A stretch of 35,360 bases of DNA from 2-01-FULL-33-17 sp964401705. GTDB lineage: Bacteria; Patescibacteriota; Minisyncoccia; Phycocordibacterales; UBA9973. Under the pieces are notes generated by a model, which saw nothing but the letters and a program-made list of their open reading frames with translations, was not told the DNA's origin and ran no database searches. Where the stretch lies: contig CAYNZJ010000006.1 of the NCBI GenBank assembly GCA_964401705.1, forward strand, positions 1-35,360, written 5' to 3'. The translations under genes and the position numbers were made by a program. Shown here one piece after another: positions 31,550 to 35,360 of this stretch (positions are counted from its first letter, which is position 1; every line of letters begins with the position of its first letter).

Positions 31550-32245
31550 TTAATCAAGCCAACCCTTTTTTTCTAGTGCAGCTCGGGCAGCATTTTGTTC
31601 AGCAATTTGTTTAGAATGACCTTTACCTTCGGCAATTCGGTCTGTTCCTAAAAATATCCCTACAGTAAAATGTTTATCATGGTCAGGACCAGATTCACTT
31701 AATACTTTATAAACCGGAGTCACACTCATGTGTTCTTGAGATTTTTCTTGAACTAGACTTTTTGCATCACGCCATAGTTTATGCTTAACAATATCATCAA
31801 TTCTTACACACAAATATTTTTCAATAAAATTCCTAGCAGTATCATAACCCAAATCTTCATATATTGCTCCAGCAACAGCCTCAAAAGTATTAGCTAATAT
31901 ATATGTGCGAGCTTTGCCAATGTCTCTTGATTCACCTTTGGAAAGCAATATATATTCATTCATTTTTAAATCAAGAGCAATCTCACCTATTATGTTTGCA
32001 TTAACAAGTGCGCTCCTGTATGCGGTTAATTCACCTTCGGTAGAAGATGGATAATTTTTATACAAAAAGTCAGTTACAATAAGTTCAATTACTGCATCAC
32101 CTAAAAATTCAAGTCTTTCGTTATGGCCCATGCCTAATTTAGAATTTTCATTTAAATATGAACGATGGACAAAGGCTTGAGTTAACAAGTCTTTATTTTT
32201 AAAATTTAAATTTATTGATTTTTCAAAATTTGTAAAATCTGACAT
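31550..32245 (-). CDS. rnc: Ribonuclease III
   Basis: Double-strand-specific endoribonuclease for rRNA and mRNA processing. The catalytic domain carries the signature HNERLEFLGDAVIEL with the metal-binding E and D, and the second acidic cluster at ILANTFEAVAGAIYEDLG. The C-terminal dsRNA-binding domain runs from about residue 155 and ends with KGHSKQIAEQNAARAALEKKG. I start at 32245 (MSDFTNF, 231 aa). The frame is open to 32275, but that would overlap the nusB/nudix gene by 29 nt. The chosen ATG follows that gene's stop as TAA-T-ATG, the same arrangement as rpoB/rpoC. The rnc-smc order is common in bacteria. Confidence 0.96.
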   Translation of the reverse strand: MSDFTNFEKSINLNFKNKDLLTQAFVHRSYLNENSKLGMGHNERLEFLGDAVIELIVTDFLYKNYPSSTEGELTAYRSALVNANIIGEIALDLKMNEYILLSKGESRDIGKARTYILANTFEAVAGAIYEDLGYDTARNFIEKYLCVRIDDIVKHKLWRDAKSLVQEKSQEHMSVTPVYKVLSESGPDHDKHFTVGIFLGTDRIAEGKGHSKQIAEQNAARAALEKKGWLD

Positions 32246-32246
32246 A

Positions 32247-33179
32247 TTATTTTTTATCTTGATTTTTTGTAACAATAAGAGTTGCCTGACTAAGTAATGG
32301 GATTATATTTTCATATAAATTAAGATTTGGGATATTCGCAATTGGGAACCATTGGGCCCCATCAAGACCACCGGTTTTTTGAAGTTTTAGGTCAACAAAT
32401 TCACTTTTGGCTAAGAAATAAACTGCGGTTTTTTTAATTTTGCCTTTTTCAGGATGAGATGCAATGTATTCATTACGTCCTAATTCATCTTCAATTGTTA
32501 CATCTATCCCAAGCTCTTCTTTGATTTCACGTTTTGCTCCTTCACGTTCATCATTAATATCATCAATACCGCCTTTACTAAGAGTCCAGAAACCAAAAAT
32601 ATCATGCACTAATGCAAAATAAACAACATCATTATAAACAGAATATATTACAGCTCCGGCTTTTTTCTCAACGGGTAATGTATCGGGATCAACAACGATT
32701 GGATTAATATTGCGTGTTGTTAACCGTGGTCCATTTTTACCTGTTTCCATTTTACCGGGTTCACCCATTTCTTTGTAGACCGCACCAAGTACACCATTTA
32801 CAAATTTAGGTGACATATCAGACCCAAAAGATTTAGCCAGCTCGATTGCTTCATTAATTGCAACTTTGGGTGGAACATGGTCTTTGTCACCAAACAAAAG
32901 CTCGGTTAAACCAATACGCAAAATATTACGATCAATAATACCGATTTTTTCTATTGGCCAATCAGGAGCAGCTTTAACAATAACATCATCAAGTATAGAA
33001 CGTTTAGATAAAATAAGTTTAGACAACTCACGCGCAAAAACTGCATCTGGATGACCAGGTGCAAATTCAACAATATTTCGATTTATAATAGTGGGCACTT
33101 CTTCAACTAAAAGAGATCTAAAATCCCATTCAAAAAGGGATTGAAGAACAATGGAACGAGATAAATGCCTATTTGCCAT
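32247..33179 (-). CDS. nusB: NusB-Nudix hydrolase fusion protein
   Basis: Residues 1-140 are NusB, the antitermination factor that binds boxA RNA with uS10: it starts RHLSRSIVLQSLFEWDF and contains IIDRNILRIGLTELLF and the conserved end KFVNGVLGAVYKEM. After a linker of about 30 residues comes a Nudix domain (172-300). Its box at 203-225 keeps G203, R217-E218, E221-E222 and G224. The Glu at box position 7 is Asn (N209), leaving the main metal-binding glutamates intact. The core VYFALVHDIFGFWTLSKGG resembles Ap4A-hydrolase-type Nudix enzymes. So one chain joins rRNA transcription to a nucleotide-diphosphate hydrolase. No stop or frameshift separates the two parts. It lies 44 nt after rpmF. Confidence 0.9.
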   Translation of the reverse strand: MANRHLSRSIVLQSLFEWDFRSLLVEEVPTIINRNIVEFAPGHPDAVFARELSKLILSKRSILDDVIVKAAPDWPIEKIGIIDRNILRIGLTELLFGDKDHVPPKVAINEAIELAKSFGSDMSPKFVNGVLGAVYKEMGEPGKMETGKNGPRLTTRNINPIVVDPDTLPVEKKAGAVIYSVYNDVVYFALVHDIFGFWTLSKGGIDDINDEREGAKREIKEELGIDVTIEDELGRNEYIASHPEKGKIKKTAVYFLAKSEFVDLKLQKTGGLDGAQWFPIANIPNLNLYENIIPLLSQATLIVTKNQDKK

Positions 33180-33223
33180 AAAACAAAATGATGAAATTAA
33201 AAAAGAACGATTACTAATAGAGA

Positions 33224-33439
33224 CTATTTACTAGCTCTTTTTTTAGCAATCTTTTTTTCTACCTTTTTGACTACATCAATAACTTTTTTACCCTTGTAGA
33301 TACCAGTTTTAAGGTCTACACGGTGACGAAGATGAACAGAACCTGTATCTTTGTCAGTTACAGTTGATATAGCCTTTAGGGCGTGATGTGAGCGACGGTT
33401 CCCCGTGTGCGCTCTTGTATGTCTCATTCGAACAACCAT
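33224..33439 (-). CDS. rpmF: 50S ribosomal protein bL32
   Basis: Small large-subunit protein. The 71-residue product matches bL32 by the basic N-terminus with TRAHTGNRRSHHALK and the central LRHRVDLKTGIYKGKKV. The C-terminal tail is lysine-rich. The family often carries four cysteines for zinc; this one has none, so it is the zinc-independent form. It heads the unit rpmF-nusB/nudix-rnc-smc and is divergent from thrS. A promoter directly abuts the start codon, and no Shine-Dalgarno is present. Confidence 0.92.
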   Translation of the reverse strand: MVVRMRHTRAHTGNRRSHHALKAISTVTDKDTGSVHLRHRVDLKTGIYKGKKVIDVVKKVEKKIAKKRASK

Positions 33440-33445
33440 GGATTA

Positions 33446-33474
33446 GTTATACCAAAAATAAAGATAATTTGCAA
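33446..33474 (-). promoter_or_regulatory. Promoter of rpmF, leaderless geometry
   Basis: On the minus strand TTGCAA (33474-33469), 17 nt, TATAAC (33451-33446) with extended TGG. The -10 ends 6 nt before the ATG at 33439. Confidence 0.75.
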
Positions 33475-33504
33475 ATTTTATCTATGGAATAAAGGATTAT
33501 TTTA

Positions 33505-33513
33505 TGTTAATAT
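33505..33513 (+). promoter_or_regulatory. Extended -10 promoter of thrS, leaderless geometry
   Basis: TGTTAATAT ends 6 nt before the thrS ATG at 33520. The -35 is weak. No T-box-like leader is possible because there is essentially no leader. Confidence 0.5.
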
Positions 33514-33519
33514 AACTTT

Positions 33520-35271
33520 ATGGAAAATAATGAAAATTTATCCCACATTCGCCATACTTTGGCTCATCTAACTGCAGCAGCAGTAAGAGAAATTTGGCCA
33601 GGCTCACAAAATGCAATTGGTCCTGCAATTGACAATGGCTTTTACCAAGACTTTGAAATAGCTGGAACAGTAACTGATGCAGATTTACCAAAAATCGAAA
33701 ATAAAATTCGGGAACTAATTCCAAAATGGACACACTTTGAAAAGAAAGAAGTCACAAAAGAAGAAGCCCTTCAAGAATTTGCTTGGAATATATATAAAAC
33801 TGAGCTCATAAAAGAATTTGCTGAGGAAGGTAAAAAGCTGACTTTTCATAATTCACCAGGATTTATAGATTTATGTAAAGGTGGACATGTGGAACGTCCT
33901 GACAAAGAAATAAATCCCGAAGCTTTTAAATTAACAAAAGTAGCTGGCGCATACTGGCGTGGTGATGAAAAAAACAAAATGCTAACTCGCATATATGGAA
34001 TTGCATTTGAAAATAAAAATGATTTAGATTCATATATTCACCAACAAGAAGAAGCTAAAAAAAGAGACCATAAAAAATTGGGTAAAGAATTTGACCTCTT
34101 CACATTTTCTGATTTAGTTGGCCCAGGATTACCTTTATTCACTCCAAAAGGAACACTAATAAGAAATCTATTAGATGAATATGTTTGGGAACTTCGTAAA
34201 AAATTTGGATACCAAAAAGTTGAAATTCCACATATTACAAAAAAGGATTTATATGAGAAAAGCGGACATTGGGATAAATACAAAGATGACTTGTTTAGAA
34301 TAACAACACGCGAAGGGCATGAATTTGCAATGAAGCCTATGAACTGTCCTCATCATACCCAAATATACGCCCGCAAAGCTTGGAGTTACAAAGAACTTCC
34401 CCAAAGATACTGTAATACGACTACTTGTTATCGAGATGAACAATCTGGTGAATTATCTGGGCTTTCACGTGTACGAGCTTTTGCACAAGATGATGCCCAT
34501 GTATTTTGTCGTATTTCTCAAGCAAAAGAAGAAATGCAAAAAATTTGGGAAATTGTTCACACTCTTTATGGAGCATTCAATTTAAAACTTAAATTACGTT
34601 TATCTCTTAGAGATCCTGAGTATCCAGAAAAATATCTAGGTAATAAAGATAACTGGGATAAAGCGGAAGAAGTTCTAAAAGAAATAGCTACAGAAAATAA
34701 TACCGAATATTACGAAGGAATTGGTGAAGCTGCTTTTTATGCACCAAAACTTGATTTTATGGCAATAGATTCACTTGGACGAGAATGGCAAGTAGCAACA
34801 ATCCAACTTGATGTTAATATGCCAGAAAGTTTTGATTTATCTTGTACTAATGAAAACGGTGAGAAAGAAAGAATCGTTATGATCCATGCTGCAATTATGG
34901 GATCATTAGAAAGATTTATGTCAATTTTGATTGAACATACTGCTGCAGTTTTCCCAGTATGGCTATCCCCTGTGCAAGTTAATATTGTACCAGTAAGAAT
35001 TGAAAATCACGGTGATTATGCAAATAAAATAATGGATTCACTAAAAGAGCAAAATATCCGCGTAGAAATTAGTAACAGTGATGATTCACTTGGTAAAAGA
35101 ATCAACAGCGCTAAAGCTCAAAAAGTCCCTTATGTAATTGTTATTGGTGATAAAGAAATGGAGTCAGGTAAATTAACTATCGAAACAAGAACAGAAAAAA
35201 TCGAAGGTACAACAATAGAAGACTTTATAGAAAAAATAAATAAAGAAATAACAAACCGAGAATTAAATTAA
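33520..35271 (+). CDS. thrS: Threonyl-tRNA synthetase lacking the TGS domain
   Basis: Charges tRNA-Thr. The protein starts directly at the editing domain (HTLAHL with H12 and H16; CKGGH with C119 and H123), which removes mischarged serine. It lacks the 60-residue TGS domain that precedes it in E. coli ThrRS, so it has 583 instead of about 640 residues. The catalytic core has MKPMNCPHH (zinc-binding Cys), YRDEQSGELSGLSRVRAF as motif 2, QDDAHVF (zinc-binding His) and IHAAIMGSLERF as motif 3 with the third zinc ligand His. The C-terminal anticodon-binding domain begins at PVWLSPVQVNIVPV. No further upstream in-frame Met with TGS-like sequence exists. A strong terminator follows. Confidence 0.96.
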   Translation: MENNENLSHIRHTLAHLTAAAVREIWPGSQNAIGPAIDNGFYQDFEIAGTVTDADLPKIENKIRELIPKWTHFEKKEVTKEEALQEFAWNIYKTELIKEFAEEGKKLTFHNSPGFIDLCKGGHVERPDKEINPEAFKLTKVAGAYWRGDEKNKMLTRIYGIAFENKNDLDSYIHQQEEAKKRDHKKLGKEFDLFTFSDLVGPGLPLFTPKGTLIRNLLDEYVWELRKKFGYQKVEIPHITKKDLYEKSGHWDKYKDDLFRITTREGHEFAMKPMNCPHHTQIYARKAWSYKELPQRYCNTTTCYRDEQSGELSGLSRVRAFAQDDAHVFCRISQAKEEMQKIWEIVHTLYGAFNLKLKLRLSLRDPEYPEKYLGNKDNWDKAEEVLKEIATENNTEYYEGIGEAAFYAPKLDFMAIDSLGREWQVATIQLDVNMPESFDLSCTNENGEKERIVMIHAAIMGSLERFMSILIEHTAAVFPVWLSPVQVNIVPVRIENHGDYANKIMDSLKEQNIRVEISNSDDSLGKRINSAKAQKVPYVIVIGDKEMESGKLTIETRTEKIEGTTIEDFIEKINKEITNRELN

Positions 35272-35308
35272 AATAATAAAAACCCGATTAATCGGGTTTT
35301 TATTATTT
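35271..35308. terminator. Bidirectional terminator after thrS
   Basis: A perfect 19-nt inverted repeat (35271-35289 with 35290-35308), with AACCCGATT/AATCGGGTT as core, an A-rich left flank and a T-rich right flank. It serves thrS and the convergent ORF entering from the right. Confidence 0.9.
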
Positions 35309-35360
35309 AGATATCTAGATTTGCGTATTTGGCGTTGGTTTGGATAAATGATTTACGAGG
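35307..35360 (-). CDS. C-terminal end of an unidentified protein (cut by the window edge)
   Basis: The minus strand is open from the window edge for 17 codons, reading PRKSFIQTNAKYANLDI and ending in TAA at 35309-35307, overlapping the terminator stem. Its position convergent to thrS across a bidirectional terminator fits a real gene end. The piece is too short to identify. Confidence 0.4.
   Translation of the reverse strand, partial: PRKSFIQTNAKYANLDI

Noticed and set aside
1..35360. CRISPR arrays, insertion sequences, integrases or prophage genes
   Set aside because: No regularly spaced repeats and no transposase, integrase or phage structural motifs were seen on either strand.

Overview
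The window looks like a chromosomal segment of a Patescibacteria (CPR) bacterium, most likely of the Parcubacteria/Paceibacteria group. Evidence: AT-rich DNA; compact gene order dominated by translation and transcription genes; an archaeal/eukaryote-type prolyl-tRNA synthetase; shortened or rearranged core proteins (a 756-residue SMC without a hinge, ThrRS without TGS, a NusB-Nudix fusion, no rimM between rpsP and trmD); a small protein resembling DUF5663; and large lineage-style proteins of unknown function. This placement is from family recall, not from a search.

Layout. Bases 1-1528 (minus): proS, then the first codons of a probable mreB running off the left edge. Bases 1602-3740 (plus): rpsB-tsf behind a strong promoter and a folded leader, then a small membrane protein and a 17-bp terminator. 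Bases 3742-5910 (minus): a GT2 membrane glycosyltransferase, an anchored thioredoxin-like protein and tRNA-Thr(TGT) with its own promoter. Bases 5961-6739 (plus): an anchored DsbA-like protein. Bases 6786-18870 (minus): one long unit rpoB-rpoC-dnaG-rpoD-(34-cysteine protein). Bases 18909-21240 (minus): rpsP-khpA-(anchored protein)-trmD, with two copies of a palindromic repeat in and next to trmD. Bases 21260-23259 (plus): rnr. Bases 23268-26607 (minus): a DUF5663-like gene and a 1001-residue protein. Bases 26743-29240 (plus): a self-contained three-gene accessory cassette. Bases 29257-33474 (minus): rpmF-nusB/nudix-rnc-smc. Bases 33505-35308 (plus): thrS. The right edge holds the 3' end of a minus-strand ORF.

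Two genome-wide signals stand out. First, many genes have a -10 box ending exactly 6 nt before the ATG and no Shine-Dalgarno sequence. Examples are rpsP, rpmF, the DUF5663-like gene, rnr, thrS, the glycosyltransferase and the gene at 20374. This implies mostly leaderless mRNAs. By contrast rpsB, rpoB and the cassette have long leaders that can fold. Second, promoters share an extended -10 of the form TG(G/C)TAnnnT.

The best candidate for an undescribed system is the plus-strand cassette at 26743-29240. It encodes a four-helix membrane protein with a long coiled coil, a lipoprotein with a von Willebrand A-like fold and a small helical protein. The start codons are packed 3 nt after the preceding stops. 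It has its own tRNA-like promoter, a hairpin leader and a terminator, and its base composition looks richer in G+C than its neighbours. Its function is not known to me.
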